Below are positions 1 through 5,968 of a DNA stretch of 5,968 nucleotides, piece by piece. The notes beneath the pieces are model-generated. The model was not told where the DNA came from and made no database searches. It worked only from the letters and a program-made list of their open reading frames with translations. Made by a program: the position numbers and the translations under genes. Source of the stretch: Bacteroidaceae bacterium (lineage in GTDB: Bacteria > Bacteroidota > Bacteroidia > Bacteroidales > Bacteroidaceae); assembly GCA_023227685.1 (NCBI GenBank), contig JALNVG010000152.1:1-5968 (forward strand), written 5' to 3'. Numbering within the stretch: the stretch's first letter is position 1; every line of letters starts with the position of its first letter.

Positions 1-1
1 A

Positions 2-895
2 ATAGGTACGGCACCATTAGTCATAGGTTATTTCTCCAGATTCTCTACCTATTTCCTACTGACCAATTTGTTAGTCATACCTCTTGTTTCACTGATTATG
101 TATGGTGCTGTTGTGATGTTCATATTTATTCCATTTCCCTTTATTTCACAGAGTATAGCTTACGTAGTTCGGTTTCTGGTGAAATTGTTAAATACATCAG
201 TGGGAGGTGTGGAACAGTTGCCTTATTCTTCTATCGATTCTGTTTGGCTTGATCAGGTAGAAATAATAGTCCTCTATCTGTTGATCATTCTCACTTTTAG
301 GTTTTTATCTTTTCGTTCAGGACATCGTTTACTGGCATTATGTTCTTGCTTGTTGTTGTTTTGTTCTTATTTATTTTTTCAAAACTTTAGAGATCGTCCG
401 TCTATGAGTCTTGCTTTTTATCATATAGGTAATTGCTCTGCTGTGCATTGTATCGAACCGGATGGTCGTTCATGGCTCGTTCATGCCGATAGTATCGTAG
501 ATGATAAATATTTACGTAAGGTTGCTTCCAATTATTGGAAGCGTTTTCATTTATCTTCGCCCTTGAGTATAAATAGTGATTATTCCGATAGTGATATGAT
601 AGTAAAAAATAATATTTTATATTTCGGTGGAAAGAAAATATGTATGGTTCATGATAACAGTTGGGAATACAAACAATCAATAAATCCGATAGCTGTAGAC
701 TATATATATATCATAAAAGGATATAAAGGGACATTGAAGAGTCTTTCAAAATTATTTCACTTTCGTAATGTCGTTCTTGATGGTTCGCTTACGGAATATC
801 GGAAAAATAAATTAGTCGAAGAATGCAGTCGGAGTGGGATTCCATGCGTTTCTCTCTCTAATCGTAGTTCCTTTGTTATACCTTTGTTTTTTTAA
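2..895 (+). CDS. comEC: ComEC/Rec2-family DNA-uptake channel protein, C-terminal part (5' end outside window)
   Basis: ComEC/Rec2 proteins form the inner-membrane channel that carries single-stranded DNA into the cytoplasm during natural transformation. The frame is open from base 2 and ends at TAA 893-895, giving 297 residues. The TTG at 68 is not the true start, because coding similarity continues to the left edge. Seen here: an IGTAPLVIGYF segment and a YFLLTNLLVIP stretch (residues 17-27), both typical of the end of the ComEC competence domain in Bacteroidota. Hydrophobic helices lie at about 17-46, 85-104 and 109-127, and an EQLPYSSID motif at about 71-79. A soluble tail of about 170 residues begins near 128 with FYHIGNCSAVHCIEPDG. 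That tail matches my memory of the degenerate C-terminal region of Bacteroidota ComEC. It lacks the HxHxDH metal-binding motif of the nuclease-like domain found in Bacillus-type ComEC. Full family members in this phylum are roughly 650-750 residues. The family is fairly certain; whether this strain is naturally transformable is not shown. Confidence 0.85.
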   Translation: MGTAPLVIGYFSRFSTYFLLTNLLVIPLVSLIMYGAVVMFIFIPFPFISQSIAYVVRFLVKLLNTSVGGVEQLPYSSIDSVWLDQVEIIVLYLLIILTFRFLSFRSGHRLLALCSCLLLFCSYLFFQNFRDRPSMSLAFYHIGNCSAVHCIEPDGRSWLVHADSIVDDKYLRKVASNYWKRFHLSSPLSINSDYSDSDMIVKNNILYFGGKKICMVHDNSWEYKQSINPIAVDYIYIIKGYKGTLKSLSKLFHFRNVVLDGSLTEYRKNKLVEECSRSGIPCVSLSNRSSFVIPLFF

Positions 896-915
896 GAATA
901 CAGCATTTTATTTGT

Positions 916-983
916 TTGTACAATTTAAATAGGAGAAGTTTTATTATATTTATTTGAAATATAGTATTTATATTGTACCATTT
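916..983 (+). repeat. Imperfect direct repeat, two 11-base copies
   Basis: TTGTACAATTT at 916-926 recurs as TTGTACCATTT at 973-983, ten of eleven bases identical, with starts 57 bases apart. The first copy contains the perfect palindrome TTGTACAA (916-923). The second copy has one change that breaks the palindrome. In DNA this AT-rich such a match can arise by chance, so an operator role is only a possibility. Confidence 0.35.
953..983 (+). promoter_or_regulatory. Weak candidate Bacteroides-type promoter for the A2M gene
   Basis: Primary promoters in Bacteroidota have TTTG near -33 and TAnnTTTG near -7, about 19-21 bases apart. Here TTTG at 953-956 is followed after 19 bases by TACCATTT (976-983), which matches four of the six fixed -7 positions. 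Transcription would start near 990, leaving a leader of only about 10 bases before the ATG at 1000. That is unusually short and makes the call tentative. Confidence 0.2.
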
Positions 984-999
984 TAAAAATTGAAGAGAC

Positions 1000-3900
1000 A
1001 TGAAATTAAGATATCTGATCCTGGCAGCAATAGTTGCTTTTGCTTTAAGTGGGGCAATGGAAGGACAAACATACAATTCTTTATGGAAACAAGTTGAAAA
1101 GGCAAAATCTAAAAGCTTACCTAAAACAGTTATACGGTTAACCGAACAGATTTTCCTTAAGGCCGAGAAAGAAAAGAATTCTCCCCAGATGTTGAAATCT
1201 TATCTGGTGAGAATGAATGAAAATGATCGGTTAACACCTGATAGTTTTTACGTTAATGTGAAGAATATTGAGCAGCTGGCGGGGGAGACTGATAAGCTGA
1301 TGGACAAGGCAATTCTTTATTCAATATTGAGTATGACTTATGCTGATTACGGTCGGGATAATTCTTGGAAATTGCGTAATGCCCGAGAACTCACGGGGGA
1401 GAATCCTGCCAATGATATTCGTGAATGGAGTAAGAATTTATTTGTGCAACAGGTCATCAAATATGCTCGTGCATCGTTGGATCCGAAAGATTTGTTGTTG
1501 CGAACAAATACCCAAACCTACATTCCTTTTATAAATCAGGGAAAGAAAAGCAAGGTCTTTCGTCATGATATGTATCATATGCTTGGTATGAGAGCTATTT
1601 ACGCTTTAAATAATATTTATGATTTTGATGAAGATGCCGTAGGACGTCAAATCCGGGATATATTCGAGAGTATGCAGTCTGCATATCGGCAATCCGGTAG
1701 TATGGATGCTTATGTGCGTGTTCGTTTGGATTATTTGGAGTGGCTGAACGAACATTCAGCCAATGGACAATTATTAGAGGATAATCATTCTTATTTGAAA
1801 GAGTTGGAGCAATTGATGTTGCAGAGTAAAGGTTACGATATCTGTGCCGAAATTTATCTGGCCGAGGTAGAGATATATAGGAGAGAACAGCAATTACCCA
1901 AGTCATTGCAACTTTGTGATGAAGCGATTCGGTATTATCCTAAATCGGAAACCGTATCTGCATTGACAAACAAAAGGAATGAGATACTCAAACCTTATTT
2001 GGATGTTTCGTTCCCGACGCAAATTTATCCCCAAGACACAATTGATTTAAAAGTCATTCATTGTAATATCGGAGGTTTTACGCTGGAAATATATAAAGAT
2101 AAGGCACTTGTTATCAAGCAGCATTATATGCTCAATCGTCCAAAGGATTATTTGCAGAAAGATACCGTTTTTCAATTTTCCATTCCGAAGGCAGGGGGCT
2201 ATACAGCCCAAGTCGTTCCTGATATTTCTTATAGCCGGATAGAAAAAAAAGAGTTCTGTGTTTCGCGATTCAAGATCATCTCGTTATCATTATCGGATGT
2301 TCGTCAAAGTGAAATGTTGGTGCTAGATAGTAAAACAGGATATCCGGTAGCCAATGCACAATTAATCTTTTCGGGCCATGACAAGGAAGTGTTGAAAAAA
2401 ACGATGACAGATCGTAATGGTCGGGCATTGGTAGCTTTTGATAATAAATATCGTTATGTGAAGGCACGGAAAGGCGATGATGCTTTTATGTCGGAACAAT
2501 CATTTTATGAGAATCGATATTCAAGTTATAATGATGGAAATCAATCCGTAAAAGCGTTAGCGTTGTTTACCGATCGTTCCATTTATCGACCCGGACAAAC
2601 GGTATATGTAAAAGGTATTGCCTATGAGCAGAGTTCCGATACGGCAAGAGTTTTGAAGGATCAGATGAATGAAGTTATATTGAAGGATGCCAATAATCAA
2701 CAACTAAGTTCTGAAACTGTTCGTACCAATGATTTCGGTTCGTTTGCTACTTCGTTTAAACTTCCTTCGTCCTGTTTAGACGGTATGTACAAATTGGTGG
2801 TAGGTAAAAGTACTACATCCATTCGTGTGGAAGAATATAAACGTCCTACATTTGATATTACTTTTGATAAATTCACCGCTTCTTATAAGTTGGGTGATCA
2901 AGTAAAAATTCAAGGTAAGGTACTCACTTACAGCGGTGTGCCGATGCAAGATGCTACCGTAAAATACACGGTGAAGCGATATAAATATTATTTTTGGCAG
3001 TCGAAAGATATGACGAATCTTTCATCGGGACAAGTGAAATCAGATAGTGCAGGAACCTTTTCCATCCCAGTTTTTTTGCAGGAGGATGAAGTTGATCATA
3101 ATAATCGGTGGATTTATTACAGGTATGAGATAGAGGCCTCTGTTACAAATGTAGCCGGTGAAACGCAATCGAGTACCATGACCTTGGCGGCAGGCAAACA
3201 TTCGCTTTTGCTCAACGTGTCCGGCTTGGAAGGGAAAATCTGTGCAGACAGTGTGAAGTCCGTCATCTTTAAGGCAGAAAACCTCAATGGTGAACCGGTG
3301 AATATAAAGGTTGTTTACAAATTGTATTTTAAGAGTGGCGATGTGGCGGATAATGGCGAACCGGTTCAATCCGGAAGTTCCATCTCCAACCAGCCTGTCA
3401 ATATGGATTGGAAAACGTACAAATCCGGTGCCTATCTTCTTGTTATGAAAGCAAAAGATCATAACGGAGAAGAAATAACTTCTCAGCATGAATTTGTTCT
3501 TTATGCTAAAAATGACGTCCGTCCGCCGGTTAAGTCTACGTTATGGTATGTTGAAGATAATTCCCATTTCGATTCAAAGCATCCGGCCGTATTTTATTTC
3601 GGAACATCAGAGCGAAACGTTTACGTGTTGCAGGATGTCTTTTGCGGCAATAAACGTTTGCAGAGCCGAACGATGATTTTGTCCGATACGATTTGTAAAT
3701 TTGTTTATCCATACAAAGAAAGTTATGGCGATGGTATTTCCGTGACCTTTTGTTTTGTTCGCAGTGGTGAAATGTATCAAAAGATCGTGACTTTGGTGAA
3801 ACGTTTACCCGAACATAGGTTACAATTAAAATGGAATGTGTTTCGTGATAAATTGTTACCCGGACAAAAAGAGGAATGGCAGCTCACAATCCGTACTCCC

Positions 3901-5968
3901 GACAACAAACCGGCTGCAGCCGAGATGCTTGCTGTGATGTATGATGCAGCGTTGGATAAGATTTGGAAGAATCGCGAAACCTCGTTTGATGTGTCGTATC
4001 GGAGACGGGTTGCTACAACGGACTGGAATACTCCTTATTTACAATCGAACGATTTCAATTATTGGTTTCCTATAAGTTATCTGAAAATTCCGAATTCCGC
4101 TTACGATAGCTTTTTCAATGGGCCTTCTCAACTTTTAAACGATAATGGATATGCCGTGATGATTCGCGGTCGTGGAAATAAGAGAATGCTAATTAGTCGT
4201 GCTTCCACAAAAGGGATATTGGAAAAAACAGCAACTTTGGCAACAAAGGACATAGAGACACCTTTATCCGCTGCAGATGAGGTAGGATTGCGAACGAACT
4301 TTGCCGAGACGGCTTTCTTCTATCCACAGTTGCGCGCCAACGAAAAGGGAGAGATTGCGCTTTCTTTTATCCTACCCCAGAGCTTGACACGTTGGACTTT
4401 TCGCGGATATGCCCATACGCAAGATATGATGACGGGTATATTAAGAGGTGAAACGACAGCCGTCAAAGATTTTATGTTGACACCCAATATGCCCCGTTTT
4501 GTCAGAGTAGGAGATAAAGCCTCGGTTGCTGCCTCAGTGATGAATAAAACAGAAAAAGCACTTTCCGGTGCGGTAACCTTTACCCTTTTTGATCCGGTGA
4601 CCGGAGATGTGGTTGGCACGCAAAAACAATCGTTTACTGTTGCCGGAGGAAAATCGACAGGTGTTGATTTTCAATTTACCGCAACGGATCAGTATCCGGT
4701 TCTTGCATGTAAGATGGTAGCCAATAGCGAGAATTTCAGTGACGGAGAACAGCGATTGTTGCCCGTGTTGAGCAGTAAGATTAATCTTACGGAATCATTA
4801 GCCATGCCTTTGAATGGTAATGAAAAGCGCACTTTCACATTAGATAGTTTGTTTAATCATCATAGTTCGACAGCTACGAACCGTAGACTTACCGTTGAGT
4901 TTACCGGTAATCCGGCTTGGTATGCCGTGCAGGCACTCTCGGTTTTGAACCAACCTGTTAATAATAGCGCCATATCTTGGGCTACAGTGCTTTACACCAA
5001 TAGCCTGGCAGCTTCTATCGTCAATTCGCAACCGAAGATCAAAGCTGTTTTTGATGTATGGAAAACTCAAGGTGGAAAGAAAGATACATTTATGAGTAAT
5101 CTTCAAAAGAATCAGGAAGTCAAGAACATCTTGCTCTCCGAATCGCCCTGGCTGGTTGATGCGCAAAACGAACGGCAACGACAGGAGCGTATCGCCACCT
5201 TGTTTGATTTGAATAATATCACGGTCAATACGCAGACAGCAATCAATAAGCTCAAAGAACTTCAAAACAGTGATGGCTCATGGTCGTGGTATAAAGGCAT
5301 GGATGGAAACCGCTCCATTACGGCTTATATCGTGAAACTTTATGCCCGTCTGACCCGATTTATTGGTGAACCATTGTCGGGTAGTGCCGGTGAAATGCAA
5401 CAATCGGCTTGGACTTTTCTTCATCAGGAAGCTTTGAAATCATATCGGGATATTATGCGTGGTGAGAATAAGGGTGCTAAGATCGAAGGCCTTTCTATGT
5501 CGGATTTAGAATATCTTTATCTGGTGGCTATTTCAAACGAACAGGTACCCAAAGAAGTTAAGACGGCTTATACTTATTTTCTTTCCAAAGTGGATAAACT
5601 ATTAACTTCTCCGTCAATGTTGGTTAAGGCTTATGCTGCTGTAATTCTTGATCAAGCAGGCAAAAAGAAAGAAACCGGTGAGTTTATCGCTTCGTTAAAG
5701 GAACATTTGACCCAAACAGAAGAAACCGGAATGAGTTTCGCTTTTAATGAAGTTCCCTATTCCTGGTATGACTTGAAGATCCCTACCCATGTTGCTGTAT
5801 TAGAAGCCATGAATGATGTGGCCAAAGATTTCGTTGTCGTTGAAAAAATGAAGATTTGGCTGCTGAAACAGAAACAGATACAACAATGGAATTCTCCCGT
5901 TTCTACTATAGATGCTGTTTACGCTCTTTTAAAAGATAAGACAGATTTATTAGCCCATCGAGGGATTG
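1000..5968 (+). CDS. Secreted alpha-2-macroglobulin family protein without a thioester (3' end outside window)
   Basis: Alpha-2-macroglobulins are very large multidomain proteins. The classical ones trap proteases after bait-region cleavage, and bacterial members are thought to protect the envelope. This frame is open for 1656 codons with no stop. ATG 1000 is chosen because an in-frame TGA lies at 991-993 and the next residues form a signal peptide (MKLRYLILAAIVAFALSGAMEGQ). There is no lipobox cysteine, so it is probably released into the periplasm or surface space rather than lipid-anchored. A purine-rich GAAGAGA sits directly before the ATG; there is no true Shine-Dalgarno. Approximate domains: helical N-terminal region 24-330 with a TPR-like stretch at 279-330; MG1 331-430; an Ig/carboxypeptidase-regulatory-like domain 433-515; MG2 518-616 with FTDRSIYRPGQTVYVKG (523-539) and VEEYKRPTF (610-618); further MG domains to about 940; bait-region domain 942-1097 with PGQKEEW (954-960); A2M core from RTNFAETAFFYPQLR (1098-1112); toroid domain from about 1285 with PWLVDAQNE (1383-1391) and LQNSDGSWSW (1421-1430). 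The thioester motif is replaced by SAIS (1323-1326). The missing end should hold the last toroid helices and the C-terminal MG domain, since relatives run to roughly 1800-2000 residues. Family assignment is very secure; the physiological role is inferred. Confidence 0.93.
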   Translation, partial: MKLRYLILAAIVAFALSGAMEGQTYNSLWKQVEKAKSKSLPKTVIRLTEQIFLKAEKEKNSPQMLKSYLVRMNENDRLTPDSFYVNVKNIEQLAGETDKLMDKAILYSILSMTYADYGRDNSWKLRNARELTGENPANDIREWSKNLFVQQVIKYARASLDPKDLLLRTNTQTYIPFINQGKKSKVFRHDMYHMLGMRAIYALNNIYDFDEDAVGRQIRDIFESMQSAYRQSGSMDAYVRVRLDYLEWLNEHSANGQLLEDNHSYLKELEQLMLQSKGYDICAEIYLAEVEIYRREQQLPKSLQLCDEAIRYYPKSETVSALTNKRNEILKPYLDVSFPTQIYPQDTIDLKVIHCNIGGFTLEIYKDKALVIKQHYMLNRPKDYLQKDTVFQFSIPKAGGYTAQVVPDISYSRIEKKEFCVSRFKIISLSLSDVRQSEMLVLDSKTGYPVANAQLIFSGHDKEVLKKTMTDRNGRALVAFDNKYRYVKARKGDDAFMSEQSFYENRYSSYNDGNQSVKALALFTDRSIYRPGQTVYVKGIAYEQSSDTARVLKDQMNEVILKDANNQQLSSETVRTNDFGSFATSFKLPSSCLDGMYKLVVGKSTTSIRVEEYKRPTFDITFDKFTASYKLGDQVKIQGKVLTYSGVPMQDATVKYTVKRYKYYFWQSKDMTNLSSGQVKSDSAGTFSIPVFLQEDEVDHNNRWIYYRYEIEASVTNVAGETQSSTMTLAAGKHSLLLNVSGLEGKICADSVKSVIFKAENLNGEPVNIKVVYKLYFKSGDVADNGEPVQSGSSISNQPVNMDWKTYKSGAYLLVMKAKDHNGEEITSQHEFVLYAKNDVRPPVKSTLWYVEDNSHFDSKHPAVFYFGTSERNVYVLQDVFCGNKRLQSRTMILSDTICKFVYPYKESYGDGISVTFCFVRSGEMYQKIVTLVKRLPEHRLQLKWNVFRDKLLPGQKEEWQLTIRTPDNKPAAAEMLAVMYDAALDKIWKNRETSFDVSYRRRVATTDWNTPYLQSNDFNYWFPISYLKIPNSAYDSFFNGPSQLLNDNGYAVMIRGRGNKRMLISRASTKGILEKTATLATKDIETPLSAADEVGLRTNFAETAFFYPQLRANEKGEIALSFILPQSLTRWTFRGYAHTQDMMTGILRGETTAVKDFMLTPNMPRFVRVGDKASVAASVMNKTEKALSGAVTFTLFDPVTGDVVGTQKQSFTVAGGKSTGVDFQFTATDQYPVLACKMVANSENFSDGEQRLLPVLSSKINLTESLAMPLNGNEKRTFTLDSLFNHHSSTATNRRLTVEFTGNPAWYAVQALSVLNQPVNNSAISWATVLYTNSLAASIVNSQPKIKAVFDVWKTQGGKKDTFMSNLQKNQEVKNILLSESPWLVDAQNERQRQERIATLFDLNNITVNTQTAINKLKELQNSDGSWSWYKGMDGNRSITAYIVKLYARLTRFIGEPLSGSAGEMQQSAWTFLHQEALKSYRDIMRGENKGAKIEGLSMSDLEYLYLVAISNEQVPKEVKTAYTYFLSKVDKLLTSPSMLVKAYAAVILDQAGKKKETGEFIASLKEHLTQTEETGMSFAFNEVPYSWYDLKIPTHVAVLEAMNDVAKDFVVVEKMKIWLLKQKQIQQWNSPVSTIDAVYALLKDKTDLLAHRGI
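4165..4290 (+). other. Candidate bait-like linker in the A2M protein (residues 1056-1097)
   Basis: This segment lies between the bait-region (MG6-type) domain and the conserved RTNFAETAFFYPQLR start of the A2M core, which is where A2M proteins expose their protease bait. Its first part is rich in arginine and lysine (R1056, R1058, K1061, R1062, R1067, K1071, K1076, K1083). The later part is Thr/Ala/Ser/Glu-rich and looks flexible. Trypsin-like proteases could cut here. Position and composition are seen in the sequence; the bait function is inferred. Confidence 0.4.
4966..4977 (+). other. Degenerate thioester site (Ser-Ala-Ile-Ser in place of Cys-x-Glu-Gln)
   Basis: In thioester-bearing Bacteroidota relatives, NPAWYAVQAL is followed about nine residues later by a CxEQ motif, then by a helix ending near ANALAxxIANSNP. 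Here NPAWYAVQAL is residues 1304-1313 and the later helix reads YTNSLAASIVNSQP. Between them the spacing is preserved, but the four motif positions 1323-1326 are S-A-I-S. Both the thiol and the glutamine needed for the internal thioester are absent. The alignment rests on remembered family sequences. Confidence 0.8.

Larger units (their letters stand above)
896..999. other. AT-rich intergenic gap between comEC and the A2M gene
   Basis: This 104-base stretch has no coding potential that I can support. It is strongly AT-rich and carries no clear GC-rich hairpin followed by a T run, so I do not call an intrinsic terminator for comEC. The only stem seen is AATATA (958-963) with TATATT (969-974) around a 5-base loop. 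It is all A/T and weak. The gap is long enough for a promoter, so the two genes could be transcribed separately, but read-through is equally possible. Confidence 0.6.

Noticed and set aside
402..680. 92-codon open frame on the - strand
   Set aside because: It is antisense to the ComEC tail; its composition is what reverse reading of AT-rich coding DNA gives.
701..711. TA dinucleotide run inside comEC (possible slippage site)
   Set aside because: It is short (five and a half units), encodes a plausible Tyr-Ile stretch and the frame is intact. There is no evidence of phase variation.
958..974. Small AATATA/TATATT hairpin as a comEC terminator
   Set aside because: The stem is six A/T pairs with no GC content and no following T run, too weak for an intrinsic terminator.
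876..1076. 66-codon open frame on the - strand across the intergenic gap
   Set aside because: It overlaps the end of comEC and the signal peptide region of the A2M gene. Its Ile/Leu/Lys-rich translation reflects AT-rich DNA, with no recognised family.
1595..1906. 103-codon open frame on the - strand
   Set aside because: It is antisense to the N-terminal helical domain of the A2M gene and has no signal of its own.
2243..2250. Run of eight A bases inside the A2M gene
   Set aside because: It encodes Glu-Lys-Lys in frame and is common in AT-rich genes. Slippage is possible but nothing in the sequence supports programmed use.
3040..3489. 149-codon open frame on the - strand
   Set aside because: It lies wholly inside the A2M gene, antisense to well-recognised MG domains, and its translation shows no familiar domain. 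It is a shadow frame.
4320..4619. 99-codon open frame on the - strand
   Set aside because: It is antisense to the A2M core domain, which is clearly coding on the + strand.
4840..5265. 141-codon open frame on the - strand
   Set aside because: It is antisense to the conserved toroid domain of the A2M gene (NPAWYAVQAL, PWLVDAQNE), with no recognisable product.

Overview
The window most likely comes from a member of the Bacteroidota, probably order Bacteroidales (Bacteroides, Parabacteroides or a relative). Both genes are the versions of their families found in that phylum, base composition is AT-rich, and the start of the second gene lacks a strong Shine-Dalgarno sequence. I cannot name the genus.

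The layout is simple: two genes on the + strand, both cut by the window edges. Positions 2-895 hold the last 297 codons of a ComEC/Rec2-type DNA-uptake channel protein. They cover the end of its membrane domain and a C-terminal soluble region that shows no metallo-beta-lactamase metal-binding motif. A 104-base AT-rich gap follows (896-999). It contains an imperfect direct repeat (TTGTAC followed by a or c, then ATTT) and at best a weak Bacteroides-type promoter. From 1000 to the right edge runs one uninterrupted reading frame of at least 1656 codons encoding a secreted alpha-2-macroglobulin (A2M) family protein. It has a signal peptide, a helical N-terminal domain, a series of macroglobulin (MG) domains, the A2M core domain and most of the alpha-alpha toroid (thioester-type) domain. 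The rest of the toroid and the C-terminal MG domain lie beyond the window.

The most notable feature is that the second gene is an A2M paralogue without a thioester. The flanks of the thioester site (NPAWYAVQAL before, an LYTNSLAASIVNSQP-like helix after) align without gaps to the thioester-bearing relatives I remember, but the Cys-x-Glu-Gln position reads Ser-Ala-Ile-Ser, and no cysteine remains in the visible toroid domain. The protein could therefore not crosslink a protease through a thioester. If it is an inhibitor it must work by conformational trapping, or it may have another envelope role. A basic linker just before the A2M core domain (residues 1056-1097) is a candidate bait region.

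I see no tRNA, rRNA, CRISPR array, insertion sequence or phage gene. The remaining open frames on either strand are shadows of the two real genes. I found no convincing new multi-gene system here. The two genes have no obvious shared pathway beyond both acting in the envelope.
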